This document shows, one piece after another, positions 23,179 through 35,345 of a DNA stretch of 64,000 bases. Position 1 is the first letter of the stretch. The number at the start of each line of letters is the position of its first letter. The DNA is taken from contig NW_023603184.1 in assembly GCF_014898055.3 (NCBI RefSeq), positions 108,056,615 to 108,120,614 of the forward strand, read 5' to 3'. Position numbers and translations under genes: made by a program. The notes beneath the pieces are model-generated. The model did not search any database. It was not told the origin of the DNA and worked only from the letters and a program-made list of their open reading frames with translations. Source of the DNA: Talpa occidentalis. Taxonomy: Eukaryota; Chordata; Mammalia; Eulipotyphla; Talpidae.

Positions 23179-23344
23179 CTAAATAAGGGACCAGGAAAAA
23201 GAATAACTAAGAAAAAAATCAAAATCAACAAACAACTATGAACCAGAGACACACTTTGGGGGGTGGGGAGTGAGGAAAGGAGGGATTTGGGGTCAAAATC
23301 GGGGGGTTGCAATTGTATGGGGAATATAAAAATTAAAAAAAAAA
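23179..23344 (+). mobile_element. 5'-truncated young LINE-1 3' end (166 bp)
   Basis: It matches the last bases of the L1 at 10364-16725 (CTAAATAAGGGACCAGG, AACTATGAACCAGAGACAC, the G-rich run, CAATTGTATGGGGAATATAA). It has an exact 17-bp duplication AAGAAATACAAGGAGAA at 23162-23178 and 23345-23361. The exact duplication and close match point to the same recent L1 wave. Confidence 0.93.
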
Positions 23345-24445
23345 AAGAAATACAAGGAGAAGAAAAGAATTACACTAGGAGTTTGAATACTAAGATATCT
23401 CATTCATATGACAAGACTCTAGTAAGAACTGAGTAGGAAAATTTGCTAATTCCATGACAGAGATACAAGGGAGAATAAGAAATAACAGGCAGTGAATTCA
23501 CTGTAGAGCAAAGCAAGGAAACTCTTAACCTTTCATTGATGTGTCTCAGGGTTGACATGAAATGATAAGATAATTCTGATAGTTGGCTACTTCTATATCT
23601 AATGTGTTTATCATTAGAAGTATTTTTTTAGACTTGTTTAACACCTATGAAATAGTTGCTCTTAATACTGTTATTTTCTCACTTAGCGACACTTTATAGA
23701 TCTGTGATGCAGAGATTTTGGGGAAAAGAAATTAGAAGGACTATATTTCTGGCTACTAATGTTCTTTGGGACTCTCCCATGACCTCCAACATGAACCACA
23801 AAAATGCTCTACTTACTGTGTCCCAAGGCCAGAACGTTCTTGCAGAACCCTCTGGATTTAATTTGGTACAAGTTGCGCTTGGGATTGTCTCCAAAAAAGC
23901 TAGCAGATATTCTGCTTTAAGGATTGGCAGAAAAAAAAATTTTTTTTAGACTAAGCTAAATTTGCCTCCTATTTCCCAGACTGCCACACCTCATATTGAC
24001 CACATCACTGGGCAAGTCTTCTATCTCTCACTTCTTATTTAGACCTGCAGAGTTCTTTTGGAATTTTGTAAGACTTATATACTATGGAAATTAAAACCAG
24101 GCAATCTTGAGGATATAATTTTGAAAACATGAAGTGAGCCTGATGTTGTTCCCACCTTCACCCCATTTTCTGAAATTGCCTCTCTTGATGCTGTTGACCA
24201 TAGAAATGTCTAAATGGACACATTCAGACAAGAGTCTAAATGGAGAGAAACAGCTCTTCCAGGTCGAAGATGATCAACAACCATTAGATAAAAAGATAAA
24301 TTATCTTCCCCACTTAGTAGTTTGCCTTTTTATTTTTATGGTAGTTTCCTCATTATTTTAGTTTAATGTATCCCATATCTGATTTTTGCTTTTGTTTCCC
24401 ATCAAAGTAAGAGTCCCAAAAGACATCTCTAAAGCTAATGTCAAG

Positions 24446-25367
24446 AAGCCTATCACCTATGTTTTCTTCCAAGTATTTTACAGCTTTAGGCTATACATTC
24501 AAATCTTTAATCCATTCCAAATTAATTTATGTGTATGATGTAATCAAAACTGCAGTGAGATGTCATCTCACACCTGTGAGAATAGCCTATATTAAAAATG
24601 TCAGAAACAACAAGTGTTGGTCAGTGAGTAGAGAAAAAGAGACCCTCTTACATTATTGGGGTAATGTAAAGTGGTGCAGCCCCTATGGAAAACAGTATGG
24701 CAGTTCCTCAAGTAATTAAAAGTAGAGCATCCACATGATCCAGGACTTCTACTTCTAGGTGTCTTTGCAATGAATACAAAAATATTAATTCAAAAATTCA
24801 TAATGCAGCCCCAGGTTCACTGCAGCACTATTCATAATGACCAAGATATGGAAATACCTAAGTGCCCATCAAGGAATGATTTAATGAAAAAGATATGGTA
24901 TATACACAAAATGGAATATTACTCAGTTATTAAAAAAGATGAAATTTTGCCATTTTCAACAACATGGATGTACCCTGAGATAATTTTATATATCCCCGGT
25001 GGCAGGGGAATGAACCGGTGCTGCAGAGGCTGTGGGCAGCCTCGCAGCCCAGCGCTCAACTGCTGTGCCACCAGGGGAGGCCCAAGATAATTATATTAAG
25101 CAAAATAAGTTAACAAGACAAATCCCATATAATTTCACATATATATTGACTATAAAGAAACAAACTCTTATACACTGATTAAAAAAAAATGTTATTACCC
25201 AAAGGGAAGGGAATGTGGGGATGGGTGGTGGGGTCAAGTGTATAATGGTGAAATGGAAATTAGATCTTTACATGGTGGGAGTGGTGTGGTATATACATTT
25301 ATGAATGTATGAAGCTGTACTTCTCAAACTCATACAGTGTTGTAAACCAATGGTACTTTAGAAAAAG
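24446..25367. mobile_element. Old LINE-1 with 5' inversion, interrupted by a SINE piece
   Basis: Positions 24446-24541 are ORF2 sequence on the minus strand (reverse of TACACATAAATTAATTTGGAATGG). From 24542 the plus strand begins with AATCAAAACTGCAGTGAGAT and continues through the ORF2 C-terminus and 3' UTR to about 25367. The order and orientation fit twin priming. The tailless SINE at 24991-25083 was inserted later. Confidence 0.8.
24991..25083 (-). mobile_element. Truncated, tailless SINE (tRNA-like head only)
   Basis: On the minus strand the first 90 or so bases of the SINE (GGGCCTCCCCTGGTGGCACA through box B and GCCACC) are present, and the 3' half and A tail are missing. It is still flanked by imperfect duplications AGATAATTTTAT (24978-24989) and AGATAATTATAT (25085-25096), and it splits an old L1. 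A retroposition event starting from an internal 3' end is the likely origin. Confidence 0.8.
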
Positions 25368-25378
25368 AATAGATTTGT

Positions 25379-25617
25379 GGGCCTCCCCAGTGGAGCAGCG
25401 GTTGAGCGCTGGGCTGGCTGGTTCGATCCCTGGCCGCCGGGGAGGGTCCCACATGGCATGCAGACCTCTCCTGCCGTGCCCGCTGCTCCCCTCAGCAGTG
25501 TATTTTGGTCCTTCTGCTTGTTCTGCTCCCCGCTCTGGCTCTGGTTAATTCTCTTAACCTCGCGCACTTCTCTCTGTACCCAGTGCTTGTATAAATAAAT
25601 AAATCTTTGGAAAAAAA
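25379..25617 (+). mobile_element. tRNA-derived SINE with internal deletion
   Basis: The head GGGCCTCCCCAGTGGAGCAG runs into TTGAGCGCTGGGCTGGCTGG and box B. About 25-30 bases between boxes A and B of the full-length copies are missing. The body and tail are otherwise complete. The duplication AATAGATTTGT is at 25368-25378 and 25618-25628. Confidence 0.87.
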
Positions 25618-26379
25618 ATAGATTTGTATCTGAAAACACACTGAAAAGGGGGAAAACGTCATTTTGGCAGCCACTTAGCAAGAACTTTTCAAACAATATA
25701 ATGGTATAGATTGTAAAGATGAAAGATTGTGGATATGGACATCTAGCTATTTTTTGTATTGTTTTCCTTTCTTTGATGTTTCAGATTTTTCTTAATGCTG
25801 ATCCATTTCTCATCTCACTATTGAATGGCTTCCATCCCACCATCCTATGAAATATTCTAGTGTAGGTCCACAACAACTCACATGTGTCAGTGCCAACAAT
25901 CTTCATTCTCCACTTCTTTGTGATTAATGCTGTTATGTGCTCCAATAAAATTTTTTCTTTCCTTTCACAGGTATCTAATACCATCTTATTTTTCTTTTGT
26001 GTTTAATTCTCTTTTACAGGATCCTTTCTATGTCAGTTTTTAAAATATCTGTGTGTTTTAGGAGACCATGATCCTTGCTCTTTTCTTCTCACTCAACAAG
26101 GAGGTAACAGGGATAGGGTTGAGAGTATTATATCAAAATCACTTGTGAGCTTTTTCAATTTATATTCAACTTCTTCCAGAAATTTTGATGTAATCTTAAG
26201 GGGAAAGGGTACATTATGCCAACTTTTGAATGGACTAACCTAATGAATCACTAGTATTGATTAGATTGTGTTTTTATATAATTCATGAGAGAGGATTGAT
26301 GAGAAAAAGAAAAAGAACAACTGCTCAACACCTAGTTTCAAGTGAATGCATTATTTCTTATATAACTACAACCACTCTG

Positions 26380-27160
26380 CCTGTAATTTTTTCCTGTTTT
26401 CCTAACTGTACAGGAAAATCTTCATCCAAACACCTAACAACTAACCTTAAAATCAAACTAAAAATGATCATGTCATCTTCTCCATCAAGTCTTCAACTCA
26501 CCTGTCTTTCAGGAATAAAAACATGGAAGACCACATTCACTTTTCTCTCCTCCACATCTCCTTCAATTCCAATATGTAATAAGTCACAAACCCCACTGAG
26601 TCAACTTCCTACATATAATTGAAAGTGGCTTCTTTCTCAATTCTACCTTGGGTTTAGTCTCTCATCACCTCTTACCTGAATTTCTACAAGAACCTCCAAA
26701 CTTACCCTCCTGCCTTCAGGCTAGTTCTTACTCAATCCATTCTCTGCCCTGATGCTATGCATGCTTTCTATGTCATAAATAGGATATGTCACTCAGCAAC
26801 TCATAAATCTTTCAATGGTTTCCTATTGATTTTAAAATAAAATTCAAAGTGCAAGTAAGTTAGTAAGACTCTTGGTGTTTGAAGCCTGTTCTAATTATAC
26901 ACTGTTTACTTGCTGACACTAGTCTCCAGCCTTATAAAGTTCTAGTAATTCCCTGACTTTCCCACAGCCTAAACACCAAGTCTCAGCCTAGAATACTCTC
27001 CTTTCTTGCCTGTGACCTATGGCTTAATAACTCTTCAAGACACAGTTCGGGGGTTGACTTTTCAGCAAGCTTTTGCTCTCCCTCATCTCTTGGGTCTGGA
27101 ATGTTTGGCCCCTTTAAAAGTGCTTTCCATTATTATACCAATTATTAGAGTTAGTTATTT
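26380..27160 (+). repeat. L2 LINE fragment
   Basis: Landmarks AAATCTTTCAATGGTTTCCT, TTTTAAAATAAAATTCAAAG, TCTAATTATACACTGTTTAC and CTTCAAGACACAGTTCGG are in the order of the L2 3' ORF end and UTR, strongly diverged. Confidence 0.7.
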
Positions 27161-27351
27161 TTTATTTTATTTTGAAAATAATTTCATATTAAAAATGGGG
27201 AAACACACAAAAAAAAATTAACATTTCTTTATGTAATTTATAATTCACTATTCAGAGATAACCACCATTTATACTTACATAGTTCTACATATGCATACCT
27301 ACATATACACATGCATACATATACATGCGCGTAATTAGGATATAATGGTCT

Positions 27352-27690
27352 GAAATAGGGATTAACAAACTATGACCCATAGTCAAATACAGCCTGTCAT
27401 CTGTATAGTCTACAAGATAAAAATGGTTTATGTTTGTTTTTACACTTTACATTTATATGAAGTGGTTCAAAAAAATTAAAAAAACACTATTTCATCACAC
27501 ATTGAAATTATGCAAAAATCAAATTTTAATACCAGAAATACATTTTTATTAGAACACAGCCTATATGTTCATCTATTCTCTGCTTTAACACTGCAACAGT
27601 GGAGTTTGAAGAATTAAAAACCTACAAAGTTTAACATTTATCACCTGACCTTTCACCAAAAAAAAAAAAAAAAAAAAATGGTTGCTGATC
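27352..27690 (+). repeat. hAT-Charlie-like DNA transposon relic
   Basis: GGGATTAACAAACTATGACC, TTTTATTAGAACACAGCCTA and TATGTTCATCTATTCTCTGC match a common mammalian non-autonomous hAT repeat, with a terminal part interrupted by a run of about 21 A (27658-27678). Confidence 0.65.
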
Positions 27691-28439
27691 TGCCTTTCCA
27701 ATGTCATGGTTGCACCATTTCTGGAAGGTAAAGAGGAGAGCCACTAAAAGTGGGGAAAAGATCACAGGGTTTGTACTGAAAAGTTTGAGGGAGTAGATTT
27801 AAAGAGGGGAGGGATGTGCTAAGCTTAGTAAAGCACCTGAAAAATCAGGAATACTTGGGAAACTAAAACAGAAACAATGCAATGTGATTAACAGAGCCCA
27901 GAGGACATAAGTCATTCCAGAATTTGATGCAAAAAAGTTGACACCAGAAAGGAACTACAATGGATAGGGTGAGGCTCTCACGAAGCATAAACACATCAAA
28001 ATAATAAATCTCACAACAGAGTACTTGATAGTAATAGTCTTCCTGTAGAATCACATAGCTATGAAGTATTTGAACAGCTGAGAAATTACTCAGATAATCT
28101 GATTGATGCATTTAGCCAATCTGGAAAAAGAAATGTGGTTCTTTTTTTTCTCAGTGCTTTCCTCTGGATTGAATTACCCTGATATTTTTCACCTGTTTTT
28201 AACATTTCTTGATGTAATTTAAAATTTTTGTTTTCACAAAGATGAAACAAAATTTGCTTATAAGGATATTTTGAGTTAATGTCCTGTCTTTCATATGTAA
28301 AGATGATCTTTTCTGATGAAAAAAAATCATACACATTGTAGTGTGGAGAAGAATTTGCCTTGAGTGGCTATGTGACAAAATAATAAAGATGCTCCCTTTG
28401 TAGTGCATGGTATGTATCATGCAGCCAATGATTAAGATA

Positions 28440-28635
28440 CAGAAACTGGAGCACACATTCTGTCTCCACTTCTACTCTGTGCTTTTTAGAAGTTACTTTT
28501 TCTAGCCTATTATAAAATGGAAAGAATAAGAACAACCACTTTATAAGATTTTGTGAAGATTAAGTGAAGCAATCCATGGAAGTTCTTAGCACAGTACCTG
28601 GTATATCATAAACATTCAATAAATACTATTGTTTT
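28440..28635 (+). repeat. MIR SINE
   Basis: AAAATGGAAAGAATAAGAAC, TTTTGTGAAGATTAAGTGAA and AGCACAGTACCTGGTATATC followed by ATTCAATAAATACTATTG match the 3' two thirds of MIR. Confidence 0.8.
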
Positions 28636-29059
28636 AATTATGTTTTTGAGTATCTTCTTACTTGTATTGTTAGGTATTTATAAGCCCACTAGATAGAGAA
28701 CACATATAGGTTTGTAGGAATAAACCAAATGATCTGATATCCCTAATAGGAAACAAAAAGTTATTTCTGATTTGAAGTGACTACAAGACATACCAATCAC
28801 TACAGCCTGCAATAACAATTTCAGAATTGATAAAAGTTCAAATATAAGATATTTTAATCTAAGTCTGAAAAACAGTGACCCCCTTTCAAGGAACTTATAT
28901 GTTAGAATATATTTTTATAAGAATTGCCCTTTCAGAAAAAAATTTCAATGGCTCATTTTGTCTTTAAACTTGGCACTAATTCCCTATTGTGAAATTACTA
29001 TTTTTTGTATGAAAGCTATTAATTGTATCACATAGGCCAAGGAGATGGATAATACTAAA

Positions 29060-29680
29060 GCTGTGTGGAGGTTCCTCAAAACACTAAAAATAGATGTACC
29101 TATGATCCAGTGATTCCACTTGTAGGAATCTAGCCAAAGGACACAAAAACACTAACTTGAAAGGAACTCTGCACTCCTATAACTATTGCAGAACTATTTA
29201 CAACAACCAAAATATGGAAACAATCAAATGCCCCCAAACAGATGAATGGATCAAGAAGATGTGGTATATATACACAACAGAATACTACTCAGTGATCAAA
29301 AAAGATAAACTTGTGCCATTTAGGCAACATGGAAGCGGCTGAAGCAGATTATGCTAAGCGAAATAAGTCAGAAAGAGAAAGATAGGTATTGGAGGGTTTC
29401 ACTTATAGGTGGAATATAGGGAAGCCAAACAAAGGGTCAGGTAAAAGGCAAAACTTGCAGGCAAACTACAGACCTGAGGCATACAGAAGGGAGGTGGAGG
29501 GAGAGGGGTCAAAACAAGGGAAGGAAGAGCACAAGGGACTGTGGTGACAGTTCACTGCGTGCTGTGGTGGTAGGAGAATTACAGGCACTACACCGGGTGG
29601 AGTAATCAAATACTGTCCCAAAAATAACAATGATGTAAGAGTGGGGGAAAAGTACTTAAAAAATAAAATAAAATCTTAAA
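29060..29680 (+). mobile_element. 5'-truncated LINE-1 3' end
   Basis: The ORF2 C-terminal part starts near GTGTGGAGGTTCCTCAAAAC and includes GATGAATGGATCAAGAAGAT and GCGAAATAAGTCAGAAAGAG. The 3' UTR (GGGAGGTGGAGGGAGAGGGG, GGTGGTAGGAGAATTACAGG) ends in AAAATAAAATAAAATC. It is diverged, with stops in the ORF2 part. Confidence 0.87.
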
Positions 29681-29689
29681 ATAACCTCT

Positions 29690-31149
29690 GCTTTTGACCT
29701 GAGGTTAACAAAAGAGCAGCATCTGATAACTATGCTTATTTAGCTATTTTAAAATGAATGTTTGGAATATGATTTTTGAACAGTATGAACAGTCAGCTTT
29801 CTATAGAGCAGTTCTTTTCTCCATATCCACTATATCTGAATTAAGATTATTTTACTTTAAGTAGGTGAGGGTCAGAAATAACACTTAAAAAATTTAATGT
29901 CTAACAAGAGCTTTAGTTTTGACATCTATAACGAAATGTCAACTAATGATAATGCAGTGATAATTTCTTTTACCAAGAGGATAAAATATTTCATAAAGTT
30001 TATTTCAAAACATTTTAAAATAAATATTATGGATGACTGTCAAGTGTCACATTTAGTTTTAAATGATTTTTCCTATCTCCATTATTTAATATATGTCTGG
30101 ATAAACTACCATTATTCCATTCACATATCATCACTTAGCTTATCTGTCACAATCACATAATGATGATAATTGATTTGGAAGGAGTAGGAAAGGAGCATAT
30201 TTGCTTAGTTTAGCCCATAAGTTTCAGCATGGCAGTGTTCACAAGGTGACTAATGTCACCTCCTATATTTCATTATCTTCTTTAGAGCAGATGTTTTATC
30301 AAAATGGTCAAGTATTGATTTAAAAAACAAACAGAATTTTTGAAATGTCTGAGTAAATACCTGTGCTTTAGGATAGCTTTATCATTTATTTTAATAAACT
30401 GGCATTTTCAGAGTGTTTTCACCACAGTCATTCTGCCAGCCATCTCCTTTGCTGATTTTAGCATTAAATAATGCTCATTCATTTGTCATTTCTTTGTGCA
30501 GTTCCTACCATCTGCCTGACTACATTACTTTCTCAGGATGCAGACACATATGACATGGTGGTTTGAACAATGCAGGCTCATGGACAAATGTATTCCTGCA
30601 TGATTGGTAGAGTTCTCCTCAGCACTGACCAGTTTTTAGCCCTTTAGAAAGATATCTGCAGCTGAAATTCCCTATACTCCCTTCACAGTTCATGGATCCT
30701 GAACCTCAGGTAGTAAACTCCTTACACCAGTCCTAGCCTGGTGAGATTTTGGAACTCGCAGATTCCCAGTCCCACCGTACAGAATTCTGACTCAATAGAT
30801 TTTAAGTGAGACAACAACAACTGGCACTCTCTGTTTCTTAAAAGGAATAAAAAACAAACAAAAAAGAAAACTTACTCACTTGATTCTGAAACAACCATGT
30901 CATGGAAGCACATTTCCACATGTCCACTCTTCTGGGAGTGGCAAATGGGACATCTATTCATGGGTGAGTATTCAGATTTTTAAGAGCCTACCAGTTCCCA
31001 AAATATCTCAACCCTCAGGCTTAGGGTGCCTGAATATTCTCCTCTACAGTTGTTTTTTTAACTTATGGCATTTTCTCTACAAAGTTCCAAAAACAATGCA
31101 CAATTAAGGTCTCTCCACTGCCTTAACTTGTCAGTGATTATTCAAAATT
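29690..31149. other. CCDC141 intron 2 segment, nothing recognised
   Basis: No repeat or coding signal can be named. The same applies to 27700-28439, 28640-29059 and 31550-33679. Confidence 0.5.
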
Positions 31150-31545
31150 ACAAGATAAGACAAAGCTCCTTTCATGGGATCTTGGTCCTCCATAATCTGG
31201 CCACTTTTCACCTGTCCATGGTGTCTTTCTCATGAACCTTCCCAATCTTCTCCCTATATTATAGTCCAGTCATGCAAAACTACTTACTGCTCTCCCATGC
31301 TCCGTGCTGTGTCACTCCTGGGACACTGGATACATGCTTTTCCTATTACCCAGGCTCTCTTACTGAAAGCTATATACCTGGAAAATAATCTTTTATAAAG
31401 ACATTCCTGGTTCCCTCCTAAAACTTTCTTTGTCCCTATATTTTCAATAGGTTTCTGCTGAAATCCCTCCAAACTTATTGACTTACTTGTTTAAATGGCC
31501 ATTCTTTCATGCCTAAAACCTACTTTTTAATACTGTGTCCTTCCT
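31150..31545 (+). repeat. L2 LINE fragment
   Basis: ACAAAGCTCCTTTCATGGGA, TGGTCCTCCATAATCTGGCC, CTTCCCAATCTTCTCCCTAT and CATTCCTGGTTCCCTCCTAA are in L2 order. Confidence 0.7.
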
Positions 31546-33679
31546 TCCTAAAAGAGAAAGTAATATGCACAGTAATACATAAGGAGGAGGGAGAAATTGC
31601 TAATATAGATGCAATCTGCAACAATGTCAACAATTAGTAAGTCTAAATAAAGGATTTCATAAGCTGCAAAAAAAATGACTATCTTCCTACAAACTTCTTG
31701 AGAACAGGAATTAATTACAGGCATCTTTGTATTGTTCAATTCTAAGTTGGGACCTGTTTTCATTAACTATTAAGTGTAGTTTCATCTTTTGACGGTGCTA
31801 ACTGCTAAAAAACTGCATAATAGTAAACTAGAGAGACCCACCTTACAAATGAGTTTCGAATTCCTATTTATATTTAAATTTGGGAGAAATTATGTTTTAT
31901 ATGGACCCTCTCCTTGGGTCCATTGGGAATTAAACACACAAGGTGCCCACCTCATAAATCTCTGTTCCTTTCTTTGGACCCTCAGGCTTTGTCATCTACT
32001 TCAGGGCATAATAAATCTCTCCCTTCCCCTTGGTACCTTGTATCTTTAATGTAAATGTAAAGAATGACATAAGTTTAAATGTAAAGAAAGGCACAACTGG
32101 GTTACATAAAATATCACAAAAAAAAATACTGTGTGAGGTACAAAAAAATTTTCAAAATCTAAAGAAAAAAATCATTTCTGTCCCTACTTTGGAAAAAGAC
32201 ATATTTTCAGATATTAAAAGAAGTCCATTTTCACCATGAAGACATCTCAGAGCAGCCACCAAATAAAGCACACAGATTAATTGACAGTAGCAAGATAACA
32301 CGTTGGGTATTTTTTGTAAAGTTAGTTATTAAACAAAAAAAAATGGAATGCCCAGTTTACAGTGTAAGCAGACTTTGTGTTGACAATGAGATATGGAGCT
32401 TCTAAGATGAGCAATCCATGAAAAATGGCTTGCCTCAGGACTTGGTCAAGGCCAGCTTAATTTAAGTTTTCCTCTCCCACTTGGTTAGTCATTAAACTCA
32501 AGAAAGTATTTTGGAATTAGATCTGAGAAAAATACACTCTGGCCAACATCATAAGCTGGTTATTTAAAGAGATGCTAAAAGGCACTACTTTCCCTTTGGG
32601 TTCCAAAAGAATAGGAAACCAAGGCTATTCTGTGATACTTGAAAAATGTACTATGTCTTTTTAAGTGTAAGTTTGAAATCGCTGGTTTTGAGCATAGCAT
32701 ATTTTATGGACATTATACCATCACAACTGCCATGCAGCGCGAAAAAAGGATTATGGATTTTCTCTTCAGTGGAGCATTAAATGGTCCCCTGAATAGCAAT
32801 TTTCTAAAAGAGCAAATATATGTGGCATATCCTGCATATGTTTTCCTGACACTGAACAGCCTATCTGTAATAGACTGGGAATCAGGTAGAGTATCTAGTT
32901 CATAGAAATATGAACCATTAAAATGAAGGCAACTTAGGATACTTGAAATCAAAAACTGATCATGAGAATTATAATGATCATCACAAAAAATCTTTTCATC
33001 TCCTACCTTTAAATATGATCTTTGTGTTTCATTTACCTAATTGCAAGCAGTTACTCTAATTGCTGCTTTTATAAGTTGTAAGCAAACAAAAAAATACCAT
33101 GCTGATGCATATAATGTGACTTTGTAAAGCACAGAGATAACTTTAAAAACATAAAATTCTGCAGGACTTAAAAATAATAATTTTGAATTAAAGAGTTCAA
33201 TTAACATAATTCAGACACATCAGTATAGTTCTTCATGCATTTCACAGTGATAGGAAAACTTGAAATAGATGAGACATAAGCAAATAACTTTTGTGTTCAT
33301 TAGGAAAAGACTTTCTGATTTGTACTATGGTTGAGAATACAAAAATTACCCTAGAAAGCATTTCAATAGGAGGGTGTACTTTGTTCACCTACTTATTCAT
33401 ATAAGGAGCTTCTGAACTAAAATACAAAAGTATAATTTTCCCTATTTGTCCTTAGCTCTGTATGTTGTATGTGACATGTCCCACCAGATGCCACAATGAT
33501 CCTCTGGGTTAACCCAGCCCACCATCAATAGGTGACCTAAATATCTACAATTGGGGACGAAAGCAGCATCATTATTGACTATGATATGACAGCATATTTT
33601 GTGCAATTGGGTGTATACTTCTTGACAGCATGAGATTTAAGTGCTCAACTTGTGCCAGGAGTCCCCAGAAAACATAGTG

Positions 33680-33815
33680 GAAAGATTATTAACGATTTTC
33701 ATCAGAGTTGGAATCTCAGCTCAGCCAATGATCAACTGAGCAAAACATCAACCTTCTCTGAGATTCAGATTCCTCACCTATATGAAGTTCATACCACACT
33801 GGCCCTTATTATGTA
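33680..33815 (+). repeat. MIR fragment
   Basis: AGAGTTGGAATCTCAGCTCA and TCTCTGAGATTCAGATTCCTCACCT follow the MIR core order. Confidence 0.6.
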
Positions 33816-34318
33816 AGCAAAAATGAAACAATACATATGTAAGTGGTCTCTGAAACACATCTGTAGGCTATATAAATCTTCTATCCTAGCTATTATATTG
33901 ATATTTTATGGAAATATTTCAGCATCACCAGTGTGTGACATGAAATGCTTGTTCTGTTTTTACAGGCCACAATACTTCCTGATGGCAATAGGTGTTAACC
34001 ACAATTGATGGACTAGATAAGCAAATATGTGGTGTGATTTCAAGGATGTGAGGGGAATAAAAGTCACATTCACAATAAATTGTTTTTCACGTGCTATTGT
34101 TTTTCACATGCTATTTCACATGCTAATATCAATGATTCCATTAGTAAATTTTTTTTTTTTAATTTAAGGCATTCATTTGCTTTTGAAAATCATACAGGTT
34201 AGATTTCATTCAAGGTACAGAAAGTTTTTAGGGCCAAGAGAAGTAGGACACAGGAGAGTGGGCTCCATTGGCAACAGGTAGCAGGATATAAAGGTGTTTG
34301 CTCCGATATTTATATTTA

Positions 34319-34590
34319 TTTTTTTTAAAGATTTATTTATTTATGCATACAAGAGCGGGGGTACAGGCCAGAGACGAGGGGGGTGAGAGGACTCACCAGA
34401 GACAGAGTGGGAAACAGAACAGGCAGACTGACTGAAATATACTGCTGAGGGGAGCAGCGGGCAAGTCAGGAGAGGTTTGATTTGCCATGTGGATTTCTCT
34501 CTAGTCAGCAGGGGTTCGAACTCATGCTGCAGAGGCTGTGGATTGCTTCACAGTGTGGTGCTTAACCCCTTGTGCCACCAGGGAGGCCCT
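34319..34590 (-). mobile_element. tRNA-derived SINE (older subfamily), minus strand
   Basis: The minus-strand head GGGCCTCCCTGGTGGCACAA is followed by GGGGTTAAGCACC. The duplication GATATTTATATTTA is at 34305-34318 and 34591-34604. The box B region reads GTTCGAACCCC. Confidence 0.88.
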
Positions 34591-34599
34591 GATATTTAT

Positions 34600-34682
34600 A
34601 TTTAAATGAAGAACAATTTATTAAATGAAGAATGAAGAACAATTTATTATTTAAATGAAGAACAATTTATTATTTGAAAGAA
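34600..34682. repeat. Short imperfect tandem repeat (about 23-27 bp unit, three copies)
   Basis: AAATGAAGAACAATTTATTA recurs three times next to the SINE at 34319-34590, the second copy with an extra AATGAAG. It starts at the SINE's target-site duplication. Confidence 0.8.
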
Positions 34683-34734
34683 TGATTCTCTAAAGGTGAA
34701 TTTTTAGCATCAGAAACAGGCTGGTTTATAGTTG

Positions 34735-35072
34735 CTTGTTGATTTTGATTTTTACTTTAATATAATTAGGTTTTTTTCCTGGTCCCTTATTTAGGTTTTC
34801 TAAATTTCTGCTATGAGTGAGACCATCCAGTATTTGTCTTTTTCTTTCTGGCTTATTTCGCTGAGCATGATCCCTTCCAGTTTCATCTATGTTGCTGCAA
34901 ATTGCATGTGTTTATCTTTTTTGATTGCTGATGGGTGGAGGAGGGAGTATGATCAAAACAAGGTGGATGGGAATTATATGGGGATTATAACCAAGATGAA
35001 AATGCATACATTGTGCAAAAATGAAAAATGATGTAAAAAATGTATAAAATTAAAAAAATAATTTAACAGGAA
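34735..35072. mobile_element. LINE-1 with 5' inversion (twin priming)
   Basis: Positions 34735-34931 are L1 3' sequence on the minus strand (GCTTATTTCGCTGAGCATGA is the reverse of the family's TCATGCTCAGCGAAATAAGC). From 34932 the element switches to the plus strand (GGTGGAGGAGGGAGTATGAT) and runs to the 3' end at about 35072. The two pieces are adjacent segments of one L1, as seen against the copy at 47935-48435. A weak AGAAAC-G-CTGG match flanks it (34712-34724, about 35096-35106). Confidence 0.85.
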
Positions 35073-35194
35073 AAAAAGAAAAAAAGAAAAGAAAAGAAAC
35101 TGCCTGGATGGGAAGAACATAGGAATATGAGGGTTAGAGCATCCTCTAAATGTCACCAAACCCACAATATCAGTAGGCTTTGCCACTTAATATA

Positions 35195-35330
35195 TGATTT
35201 TCCAGTCTCAAGTTTTCACATGGAGAAAGTGAATTAAGTGTGCTTCCCTCAGAATATTGTTCTAATTGACAAAATGAGATGATGTATGTAAAGTACTTAG
35301 CAGAGTACCTGATCACCATTCAATCTTCCA
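35195..35330 (+). repeat. MIR fragment
   Basis: AAAATGAGATGATGTATGTA and AAGTACTTAGCAGAGTACCT match the MIR 3' region. It is followed directly by the SINE at 35346. Confidence 0.65.
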
Positions 35331-35345
35331 TAAAAGTTAGCAACC

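Noticed and set aside
24438..24719. Plus-strand frame with similarity to LINE-1 ORF2
   Set aside because: It crosses the twin-priming junction of an old L1, so it is not a gene.
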